Positions 49,294 to 56,013 of a DNA stretch of 64,000 nucleotides are shown piece by piece. A program made the position numbers and the translations under genes. Position 1 is the stretch's first letter; each line of letters begins with the position of its first letter. This DNA comes from a virus, in IMG/VR virus record IMGVR_UViG_3300017917_002762, positions 61,947-125,946 of that record; one strand, written 5' to 3'. The notes under the pieces are model-generated. The model did no database searches. It had not been told where the DNA came from and was given only the letters and a program-made list of their open reading frames with translations.

Positions 49294-49872
49294 TTAACAA
49301 TTATTACAACCTGTTCTATAAGAATCAAGTCTTTTTTTAGCATATAAAAATAATTCCATAGCTAAATTTGGTTCATGACAATCTTCTGCTTTAATTTTTG
49401 CAGCTTCAAAATAAGATTTAATTAAACTTAATTCATTTAATCTTGCTTTAACTTCTACAGAAGGTTCGTATGCTCCTAATTCTAATTTGCATAATTCTTG
49501 ATTATAAATATTATAAGTTTGACTCATTCTTAAAAAATAATAATCAACATATACTTTATCATTAGGACTTACAGAATATCTTATTTTATAAATACCATCA
49601 GGAATCGATGGTAAATTATCTTGTTCATTACAACCATTTGCTAACAATCCTAATGTACAAGCATTTAACATTATATTAAAAGATCCTACAGTATTATTAG
49701 CAAAATTAGTAACATCTATTTCTACAGGAATAGTATATCCTGGAGATGTAATTTGTAATTTAGCACATTTAATTTCTAATCCATCTGCATATATACTAGT
49801 ATCAATTATTCTAAATACACTAACGTTATTAGTTTCAGGAATATTAACTGATAAATGATGTTTAGAAGGCAT
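49294..49872 (-). CDS. Conserved virion structural protein, 192 aa
   Basis: The first half is beta-rich (VFRIIDTSIYADGLEIKCAK, LQITSPGYTIPVEIDVTNF). The second half is helical (VEVKARLNELSLIKSYFEAA) and ends in the pair CNNC. The shape and wording resemble a protein conserved next to tail genes in Bacteroidales phages, but no function is established to my knowledge. It is the first gene after a strong terminator and carries two promoter-like elements upstream, so it probably opens the tail-fibre transcription unit. Confidence 0.76.
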   Translation of the reverse strand: MPSKHHLSVNIPETNNVSVFRIIDTSIYADGLEIKCAKLQITSPGYTIPVEIDVTNFANNTVGSFNIMLNACTLGLLANGCNEQDNLPSIPDGIYKIRYSVSPNDKVYVDYYFLRMSQTYNIYNQELCKLELGAYEPSVEVKARLNELSLIKSYFEAAKIKAEDCHEPNLAMELFLYAKKRLDSYRTGCNNC

Positions 49873-49888
49873 ATTATTAAATTTAATT

Positions 49889-49904
49889 GTACATTAATAA
49901 TATA
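49889..49904 (-). promoter_or_regulatory. Candidate phage late promoter motif
   Basis: On the minus strand TATATTATTAATGTAC lies 16 nt before the 192-aa gene, in the gap after a terminator. It matches motifs before the 675-aa and scaffold genes at 13-14 of 16 positions. Confidence 0.45.
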
Positions 49905-49916
49905 AGATATTTTATG

Positions 49917-49924
49917 CAAATATA
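49917..49924 (-). promoter_or_regulatory. Bacteroides-type -7 box (TATATTTG)
   Basis: TATATTTG fits the host TAnnTTTG consensus and sits between the terminator and the 192-aa gene, 44 nt before its ATG. A -33 TTG at the usual distance is missing, since that position falls in the terminator stem. Confidence 0.4.
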
Positions 49925-49932
49925 CAAATAAT

Positions 49933-49964
49933 AAAAAAGGGAAGAAATAAATCTTCCCTTTTTT
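49933..49964 (-). terminator. Strong intrinsic terminator after the 675-aa gene
   Basis: A perfect 13-bp stem (AAAAAAGGGAAGA / TCTTCCCTTTTTT) with a 6-nt loop ends in a T run on either strand. It follows the stop of the 675-aa structural gene by about 20 nt and divides head from tail-fibre transcription. Confidence 0.88.
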
Positions 49965-49983
49965 ATTTTATTATAAGAAATTA

Positions 49984-52011
49984 TTAAATCATTTCTACAA
50001 ATTGAGCACCACCAGCTGTTTGCGAAGCTTTTAAAATATAATCTCCTAAAAGTGCATTACTACCAGTTGTTGCTGAAGTTATTGTACCGCCAGCAGTATA
50101 AGATGAATTATAAATTAATTTATCAATAGTAATATTACTTGGAACAGCAATTTCAATTAAATATTGATCATTATCAAATGTTGTAGTAGGATTGTTAAAT
50201 CTAGGAACATTATGAAGAATGCAAAGTTTATTGTAAAGACTGTTTCTATTAGAAAGAGTCATCATATCCATTACACCTGGATTAGCTTCAATTTCACGCA
50301 TACGGAATTGATCAACATTAGTTCCATCTCCAAATGCTTCTTGACGATATTTACCAGTAAGAATTAATTCACGAAGAACTGTTTCACCAATACCTTGTGT
50401 TTGAGCAATTGTTTGAATTTCTTCACCTGCATAATATGTTACACCATTTGAAGTTATAGCTTTACCAAAACATTGAGGTTGATTAGGATTACCTGTATCA
50501 TCAGTAAATGATGTAAAAATTCTAAGTGGCTCTAAATCATAATTATCTGTTACAGTAAATGTGGCATTTCCAAATTTAGTTTCTACATAAGCAGAAGTTA
50601 ATTCTAAATATGCATTAATAGAACTTGTAAATACAGATGGTGATATTGATTGTGCAGTATATACATAAGTTCCATTTCCAGCTGTACCAGAAGAAACAAC
50701 ACTTGAAATTACACTTGTAAATGTTGTACCAGCAGTTGCAGAAATACTTGCCGCAGATATTGTAGTGCTAGAAGGTGTATATAAATCTGCTGCTGCTACT
50801 AAATTAATATTACCACTACCTGTTGTAGCAGTATGAGTTGAAGCAACAAAGAAATAAGCTCCTAATGTACCAGCTGCTGGTCCAGTTATTGTTGTAGCAG
50901 GTACATTTTGTGAAATATTAACTTCAAAAGTTGAATTAGCAGCACCACCATTACCAGAAAGTAATCTTACAATTTTAGTTCCTGGAATTACCCCAGTACC
51001 AGTAATTGTCATACCAACAGTAAAAGGAGATGCAGTAGTTGCAGTAACAACTGTAAAAGTTGTTCCTGAAATTGTTGAAGAAGCACTAGATGGTTGTGCA
51101 GTTAAAGCACAAAATACTCTATCTCCAGGTAATATACCATCTTGTGTAGCTGTAATGTAAGTCTGAGTAGTAGTTGCAGTTGGAGTTAAACTTGCTGTTT
51201 GATTTAAAAGTTTAGCAGAAACTAAATCTTTTGTTAAAGGAAAAGTATTAATCTGAGTTCTCCATTGATCTAAAATAATAACAGGATCAACAAAATAACC
51301 ATCAGTTCCAAGAACTTGACCATCAACTGTACGATATACATTATGTGATAAAAAACGTAATGCAGGTGATCCTTTAAGATCAATACGCATTCTATATTGT
51401 GTATTTGCATAAGGAGCTACACTTGTAGAAGCTGATAATGTAACATTAGTTTGAACTTTTACAATGTTATTTTGAGGAGCTTTAGCTTGTACCCAAAAAA
51501 TACGACTAATATATTTTGGATTAATCATTTTAGATTTAACTGATTCTTTATAACCACCATGAGCACCAATTGTATCTGTAGTATAATATGATCCTTGTAT
51601 AATATAAAATGGTGTTGAAGGAACTGTTGCTACTACATTATCTATTGGAGCAAATGTATTAGTATAAAGACCAAGATAACCAGCAGGCAATGCATTAGAA
51701 TTTAATAAAAAAGATCCAGCAGTACCAGTAATACTAATGCTAACAGTTGAACTTCCTAAATCAACTGTAAAAGTTGTTGTTGAAGGAACAGCTGTTACAG
51801 TCCAAGTACCATTATAACCAGCTGGAGTAACTCCACTAATAGTAATAATATTACCAACAGATAAGTTATGTACTGATGCTGATGCAATTGTATACAAAGT
51901 TCCTACTTTTGTAGTAGTTTGATTATTAATTGCAATTTTTGGATAAGTTGCCAATGAACCAGATACACTTTTACCTAATAGGGTTTTGCGAAATGCGTGA
52001 CTAAAATACAT
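49984..52011 (-). CDS. Capsid- or neck-associated structural protein with Ig-like insertions, 675 aa
   Basis: The framework includes MYFSHAFRKTLLGKS, HGGYKESVKSKMINPKYISR, FWVQAKAPQNNIVKV and LRELILTGKYRQEAFGDGTN, wording I associate with a structural protein conserved in crAss-like phages. Two Thr/Ser/Gly-rich blocks look inserted: residues about 35-105 (GNIITISGVTPAGYNGTWTV), a common phage Ig-like decoration, and about 270-475 (GMTITGTGVIPGTKIVRLLS). The insertions may extend from the particle and bind mucus or the host surface. It is the last gene before a strong terminator and has a motif of the candidate late-promoter type upstream. Confidence 0.8.
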   Translation of the reverse strand: MYFSHAFRKTLLGKSVSGSLATYPKIAINNQTTTKVGTLYTIASASVHNLSVGNIITISGVTPAGYNGTWTVTAVPSTTTFTVDLGSSTVSISITGTAGSFLLNSNALPAGYLGLYTNTFAPIDNVVATVPSTPFYIIQGSYYTTDTIGAHGGYKESVKSKMINPKYISRIFWVQAKAPQNNIVKVQTNVTLSASTSVAPYANTQYRMRIDLKGSPALRFLSHNVYRTVDGQVLGTDGYFVDPVIILDQWRTQINTFPLTKDLVSAKLLNQTASLTPTATTTQTYITATQDGILPGDRVFCALTAQPSSASSTISGTTFTVVTATTASPFTVGMTITGTGVIPGTKIVRLLSGNGGAANSTFEVNISQNVPATTITGPAAGTLGAYFFVASTHTATTGSGNINLVAAADLYTPSSTTISAASISATAGTTFTSVISSVVSSGTAGNGTYVYTAQSISPSVFTSSINAYLELTSAYVETKFGNATFTVTDNYDLEPLRIFTSFTDDTGNPNQPQCFGKAITSNGVTYYAGEEIQTIAQTQGIGETVLRELILTGKYRQEAFGDGTNVDQFRMREIEANPGVMDMMTLSNRNSLYNKLCILHNVPRFNNPTTTFDNDQYLIEIAVPSNITIDKLIYNSSYTAGGTITSATTGSNALLGDYILKASQTAGGAQFVEMI

Positions 52012-52049
52012 AATGTTTAAAATTTAAATGTTTATAAATAAAAAAAAGT

Positions 52050-52065
52050 TTACAATAATAATATA
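52050..52065 (-). promoter_or_regulatory. Candidate phage late promoter motif
   Basis: On the minus strand TATATTATTATTGTAA lies in the 79-nt gap before the 675-aa gene, 38 nt from its ATG. It differs at one of 16 positions from the motif before the scaffold gene. Confidence 0.5.
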
Positions 52066-52090
52066 GTATGTTAATTTAAATTTTCCAAAT

Positions 52091-52555
52091 TTATTTTAAA
52101 AATAATAATTTATATTTTGTAGAATTTAATGAACTTTTTACATTATCAAGATCATTTACTATTTCTGAATAAGGCATTTTACCTTGAAGAGTTGTTACCA
52201 TAGAAGTTAATTCTCTTAAATAAGATAGTGCTTCTGATACAGAAGCTAATACTCTTGGTGCTGTGTCTGAATATTCTAATATTTTTTCAGCAGCTCCTTG
52301 AAATCCTTCAGCAAGATCATCTGCATGATCTGGAAGTGCATCATATAATTCATTTAATGCTTTATGTCCAGCATAAGAACCTATACCTTGTATTTTTAAA
52401 TGTAATTTATGAAATGATGTTGCAGCATTCATAAGTTCTGAAACACAAGCAGCAGTCATTGTTTCTAATGATGAAGAACTAGATGTGCCAGAATAAGAAG
52501 CACTTGTTGATTTTCCATCACGTTCAAAAATATTTGGTCTATTAATTGTTTTCAT
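52091..52555 (-). CDS. Dps/ferritin-like protein, 154 aa
   Basis: After a Ser-rich leader, residues about 35-150 are helical. FHKLHLKIQGIGSYAGHKAL then NELYDALPDHADDLAEG follow the Dps/ferritin-like plan: His49/His52, His64, Asp79/Asp80 and Glu83 match the order of ferroxidase-site ligands. This resembles the small ferritin-like family DUF5856 often met in crAss-like phages. It could protect packaged DNA from iron or peroxide, or be a helical virion component. It lies 12 nt after an adaptor gene in the head operon. Fold call is moderate; metal binding is not shown. Confidence 0.72.
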   Translation of the reverse strand: MKTINRPNIFERDGKSTSASYSGTSSSSSLETMTAACVSELMNAATSFHKLHLKIQGIGSYAGHKALNELYDALPDHADDLAEGFQGAAEKILEYSDTAPRVLASVSEALSYLRELTSMVTTLQGKMPYSEIVNDLDNVKSSLNSTKYKLLFLK

Positions 52556-52567
52556 TTTTTAATATTT

Positions 52568-53272
52568 TTAATTATTTCTTTCTGAATTTTGTAATTCTCT
52601 TTGATATTGAGCCATTGATTCTATATCTCCTGCTAATATTGCAGCAGCACCATCTATTAATTTTTCTACAATATCATCTTTAAACTCTGATATAACATCA
52701 GAAGAATTAACATTTCCTGTAGTTAAATTAATACAATTAACAAATTCTACGTTTTTAGGTTTTCTATAATAAGTTAATGTAGGGTTTATAACTTCAAATT
52801 TGTTATTTGTATATATTCTAATTTTATTATTTACTATTGTACAAAAAGTTTCTTTCCATTCAAAACTAGGTTCTGTATTTTTATCTCCTAATAAAATATC
52901 TACATCTGATTCAGATGCTAAATAAACTATCATTTTTCTTTCAGGACAATCCTTTGTTTTTGCAAAAAAAGAAACTCTTTTAAAATTTAAATAATCATCA
53001 GGAATAACTTTTGATTCATAATAAATTTCATTTTCAGTGCTTTTAGTTAATTTAAAATTTGTAATTAAAACTTGTAAATCATCAATAGAGTTAATTGTTT
53101 GTTCATTACCTTCTAGTTTAGAATTTAATCCTGCAATTCTTCTTGATGAAAATTCTAATTGCTCTTTATTAAAAGCTTCTGCAATTTGCCAACATTCTAA
53201 ATTATCATAGTCAAAACTTGATAATTTATTTAAACGTTGTTTAATTTTTATTTGTAGCAAATTGTTATTCAT
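52568..53272 (-). CDS. Head-tail adaptor / ring-type protein, 234 aa
   Basis: The N-terminus is helical (IKIKQRLNKLSSFDYDNLEC, then WQIAEAFNKEQLEF). The middle is beta-rich (YYESKVIPDDYLNFKRVSFF). The C-terminal helices (DDIVEKLIDGAAAILAGDIE then SMAQYQREL) fit the connector/ring proteins that sit under the portal in crAss-like phages. It lies in the head operon between the 338-aa head protein (10-nt gap) and the ferritin-like gene. Assignment rests on the C-terminal helices and position. Confidence 0.77.
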   Translation of the reverse strand: MNNNLLQIKIKQRLNKLSSFDYDNLECWQIAEAFNKEQLEFSSRRIAGLNSKLEGNEQTINSIDDLQVLITNFKLTKSTENEIYYESKVIPDDYLNFKRVSFFAKTKDCPERKMIVYLASESDVDILLGDKNTEPSFEWKETFCTIVNNKIRIYTNNKFEVINPTLTYYRKPKNVEFVNCINLTTGNVNSSDVISEFKDDIVEKLIDGAAAILAGDIESMAQYQRELQNSERNN

Positions 53273-53282
53273 TATTTAAATT

Positions 53283-54299
53283 TTATTGATTCCAAAATTT
53301 TTCTACTTGTGTTTGCACATCAATTAGTATTTGTTCATTTAATGGATTTTTGAAAAATTCCACAGCATCATTTGAATTTCTACCAATCATTGTTGCAGAT
53401 GACAAATGATAAATAAAACCATCTGCTTTTGTAGCAATCATTTTATAATAAATAGCATCTTTAACCAATGCTCTTATTTTAAGATTTTCCATATCAAGCT
53501 TACAAACTTCTAAGAAAGTTTCAGCTGTTTTTTTCTTATCTTTTGTTACTAATTCACCACTAATATATTTATCCATATTATCATAAATAATATCATTTGG
53601 TGTTGATTTTTTATATTGAGCACTATTTATATCTAGTATTTTAGCAATATAAAATAATTTATTTTGATTTTTATCAAATAATTTATGAAGTTCAGCAGCA
53701 GCTTTATTTCTTAATTTTTTAAGTTCTGTATTTGTACTTGCTGTTTCTTCAAGTTTATCTAAATAAAATTTAGGAGGTTTATTCATAGATTTAGCTTCTT
53801 CTAAAGATTTAGCAATCATACTAAAACCTTTATTTTCAATTGCATATAATTTAATTAAATCATATGGGTCTAAAGAAGGATCTAAAAATACTGGTTCATT
53901 ACCACATCTTAATTTTATTTTATCCCAAAATTCTGAATTATCAGGTTTAAGAAGTTTAACTTTATTCCAAAATTCTTTATCTTCAGGATCTACTACATTA
54001 GAATTAAGTTGTTTTTCTAATTGAGAAACAATTATTCTAATTTGTTTAATTTTAGCTTCTCTTTCTTCTGGAGATAAATCATAAAGTTCTGGTGCAAATT
54101 CATTTAACCCTGTTAAATATCTTTTGATACCATTAATTTCTAAACATGCAATTTGTTCTTCATGAAAAACATTGTCAAAAAGAGCTAATCCATAATTTTG
54201 CAATCCCATATTATCTACTTTTGGATCAAAAAATGGTCTAATTGCAATTTTTGATTTTTTGTTTTGTGGATACATTTCCACAATAGTCGGTGTACTCAT
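53283..54299 (-). CDS. Conserved head-module protein of unknown function, 338 aa
   Basis: A charged, mostly helical protein (MSTPTIVEMYPQNKKSKIAI at the N-terminus). Two similar short segments, DKEFWNKVKLLKP and NSEFWDKIKLRCG, suggest a small internal duplication. No enzyme motif is visible. The place between the decoration-like gene and the adaptor gene points to a head-completion or internal capsid role. The 172-nt stretch before it holds a predicted pseudoknot RNA that ends 31 nt before the ATG and could influence its translation. Confidence 0.78.
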   Translation of the reverse strand: MSTPTIVEMYPQNKKSKIAIRPFFDPKVDNMGLQNYGLALFDNVFHEEQIACLEINGIKRYLTGLNEFAPELYDLSPEEREAKIKQIRIIVSQLEKQLNSNVVDPEDKEFWNKVKLLKPDNSEFWDKIKLRCGNEPVFLDPSLDPYDLIKLYAIENKGFSMIAKSLEEAKSMNKPPKFYLDKLEETASTNTELKKLRNKAAAELHKLFDKNQNKLFYIAKILDINSAQYKKSTPNDIIYDNMDKYISGELVTKDKKKTAETFLEVCKLDMENLKIRALVKDAIYYKMIATKADGFIYHLSSATMIGRNSNDAVEFFKNPLNEQILIDVQTQVEKFWNQ

Positions 54300-54330
54300 A
54301 TTTGGTTTTTTATTTGGTTAATTATTTTGA

Positions 54331-54430
54331 CCCCAATGAAGGTTGCCAGTCTTCTAAAATAGGCTTATATTGGGGAGCGTAAAGATACTATCTTTACGGG
54401 AGAGTTATTGTTTTAAAAGTTAGCAACCTT
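54331..54430 (-). ncRNA. Predicted H-type pseudoknot RNA in the head operon
   Basis: On the minus strand four segments occur in the order a, b, a', b': AAGGTTGC (54423-54430), CCCCAAT (54369-54375), GCAACCTT (54339-54346), ATTGGGG (54331-54337). Helices a/a' (8 bp) and b/b' (7 bp) are perfect, interleave as a pseudoknot and leave a single base between a' and b', so they could stack. A third perfect hairpin (CGTAAAGAT/ATCTTTACG, 54378-54398) sits in the first loop. No T run follows any helix, so this is not a simple terminator. The element overlaps the end of the 13-aa ORF and lies just upstream of the 338-aa gene. I recognise no known RNA family. Confidence 0.6.
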
Positions 54431-54461
54431 TCTTGCCACCTTTCTTTCCTTTTCCTTTCAT
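54420..54461 (-). CDS. Possible 13-aa Lys/Gly-rich leader peptide
   Basis: An ATG-TAA frame encodes MKGKGKKGGKKGC, ten nt after the stop of the decoration-like gene. Seven of 13 residues are Lys and there is no acidic residue. Its last codons form the 5' strand of the pseudoknot helix a/a', so a ribosome on the peptide would disrupt that helix. It could be a leader peptide, a DNA-binding micro-protein, or chance. Confidence 0.4.
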   Translation of the reverse strand: MKGKGKKGGKKGC

Positions 54462-54471
54462 GTTATATTAA

Positions 54472-55056
54472 TTATGGATTAATTGAAAATGCACTAGCAG
54501 CTGTTCCAGAACATACAGCTATTCCTTCAACTGACCATAATGTAGTTGATAAACATGTAAAACGTAATTTAGTTCCAGTAAGACGGCCTTTTGTATCTGC
54601 ATCCATTAAAAATGATTTATTACCAGTTGCAAGAAGACTTTGAAATACATTATTAGTTGAACCTGATCCAGTATATCCACCAATTAAAAGTTCTGTTGCT
54701 GCTGCTGGAACTATTTTATATGTTCCTGTTCCATTAACAGTTACAACAAAATCAAAATACATACCTATAGTAGATGCACTAGCTGTTGGAAGTGTAAAAG
54801 TAATACCAGCTGCTCTATCCATTAATATTAAAGAACCTGATTGAGCTGTAGTTAAAGTTACTGTTGCTCCACTACCAGAAACAATATTTAAATCTTGACC
54901 TTTAACTATTGTCATACCTGTAGTAGAATTATAATCTACAGAAGCATTTATATAATCAACTAAAGAATTTAAATGTCCAAATTTAGCAAGAGCCATGTCT
55001 GACTGTGCTTTTAAAAAGGTATCTGGAGATGTAGGAAAAAATTTTGTATATGCCAT
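54472..55056 (-). CDS. Capsid decoration or head-fibre-like protein, 194 aa
   Basis: The first 60 residues are helical (FLKAQSDMALAKFGHLNSLV, then DYINASVDY). The remainder is a beta domain (GSLILMDRAAGITFTLPTAS, YFDFVVTVNGTGTYKIVPAA) of the kind seen in phage capsid decoration and head-fibre proteins. It follows the major capsid gene, with only the homing endonuclease gene between them, which suggests the two structural genes were once adjacent. No catalytic motif. Confidence 0.75.
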   Translation of the reverse strand: MAYTKFFPTSPDTFLKAQSDMALAKFGHLNSLVDYINASVDYNSTTGMTIVKGQDLNIVSGSGATVTLTTAQSGSLILMDRAAGITFTLPTASASTIGMYFDFVVTVNGTGTYKIVPAAATELLIGGYTGSGSTNNVFQSLLATGNKSFLMDADTKGRLTGTKLRFTCLSTTLWSVEGIAVCSGTAASAFSINP

Positions 55057-55094
55057 TTTATTTTAAATTTATAAAGTTATAAAAAATTGTTTAT

Positions 55095-55934
55095 TTATTT
55101 GAATTTGAGATATGTTTGATATTTGCGTTCTAAATATATTGAAGAATCTTTATAAAGTAAGTCTAATATTTGTTTTGCAACATTGTTAACAAAAGCTGTT
55201 TCATAATTGTTTTTAGTTCCTTTTTTAAAACGTGCTGTTGTAACATCTGTTTTTATATTATTATATTTTACAAATTCAATAAAACATTGTACTGTATCAA
55301 TTGTTCCACACAATCCAAGCCATGTATATTTATACTGTCTAGTATGTGTATAACTAATCCAACCATCACCATCTATTACACCTCTCCAAAAATCTCTTGA
55401 ATTTACCAAGTCTTTATGAACAGTAGCATCATATGTTTTATTATTTGTAAAATTTAATGATGTTAATCTATCATAAATAGATTTACTAGATATAGTAATT
55501 ATAGATGTTTGATATTCTTTTATTTCCCCATTTACATTCTTTTTTCTTATATTATCGCGAATAGTAACTCCTGCTGATAAAAAAGATTTAAATTTTTCTA
55601 GATGATGTCTATCTTTAGTATTAATGTCAATGGATATAAGATATCTTCCATTTTTACTATAAATATAACCATCTGCATAGATAAATCCAATCCAATATAA
55701 AGATTCTGGAGTAAGAATATCAAAAGCATTATGTTTCAAAGAACCAGATCCGTTATCAATAAGCTGTTGCTCTGATTGTGTTCTTAATTTTAAACCTTCA
55801 TTAAGAATCACATTACGGACTGTTTTTTTACTTACACCAAGGGCATCTATAATTTTACTTATAGAATACCCTTGGTTTAAATAAAGATCTAATATTTCTG
55901 ATTTTTTTTCTTCTGTTCTTTTTTGTAGTTTCAT
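55095..55934 (-). CDS. Free-standing LAGLIDADG homing endonuclease, 279 aa
   Basis: Two LAGLIDADG motifs are present: YWIGFIYADGYI (residues 80-91) and FWRGVIDGDGWIS (about 183-195), each with the catalytic acidic residue of its helix. An N-terminal helix-turn-helix (YSISKIIDALGVSKKTVRN, near 23-41) probably adds DNA recognition. The length fits a single-chain, two-motif enzyme. It lies between the major capsid gene and a capsid accessory gene and has its own host-type promoter, so it is probably a selfish mobile gene expressed apart from the late operon. No intron sequence interrupts the capsid gene in this window. Confidence 0.9.
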   Translation of the reverse strand: MKLQKRTEEKKSEILDLYLNQGYSISKIIDALGVSKKTVRNVILNEGLKLRTQSEQQLIDNGSGSLKHNAFDILTPESLYWIGFIYADGYIYSKNGRYLISIDINTKDRHHLEKFKSFLSAGVTIRDNIRKKNVNGEIKEYQTSIITISSKSIYDRLTSLNFTNNKTYDATVHKDLVNSRDFWRGVIDGDGWISYTHTRQYKYTWLGLCGTIDTVQCFIEFVKYNNIKTDVTTARFKKGTKNNYETAFVNNVAKQILDLLYKDSSIYLERKYQTYLKFK

Positions 55935-55953
55935 TTTTGTATGTATTATAATA

Positions 55954-55984
55954 CAAAGATAAAAAGTATTTTTATATTTTCCAA
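55954..55984 (-). promoter_or_regulatory. Bacteroides-type promoter for the homing endonuclease
   Basis: TTG at the -33 position is followed after exactly 20 nt by TATCTTTG, a full match to the host TAnnTTTG -7 box. The ATG of the endonuclease is 19 nt downstream. This is the best host-type promoter in the window. Confidence 0.65.
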
Positions 55985-56013
55985 GAACAGAGGTAAAAAA
56001 AATCCACCTGTAC

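Noticed and set aside
54378-54398. The perfect hairpin here as an intrinsic terminator
   Set aside because: Neither strand has a T run directly after the stem, and the downstream head genes follow closely.
54300-54471. Group I intron or intron remnant near the homing endonuclease
   Set aside because: The flanking genes are complete, the structured stretch is only about 100 nt, and the conserved P7-type core sequences were not found. A pseudoknot RNA fits better.
55985-56013. Terminator directly after the major capsid gene
   Set aside because: ACAGGT and ACCTCTGT can pair only with a bulge, and the T run lies in the loop, not after the stem.
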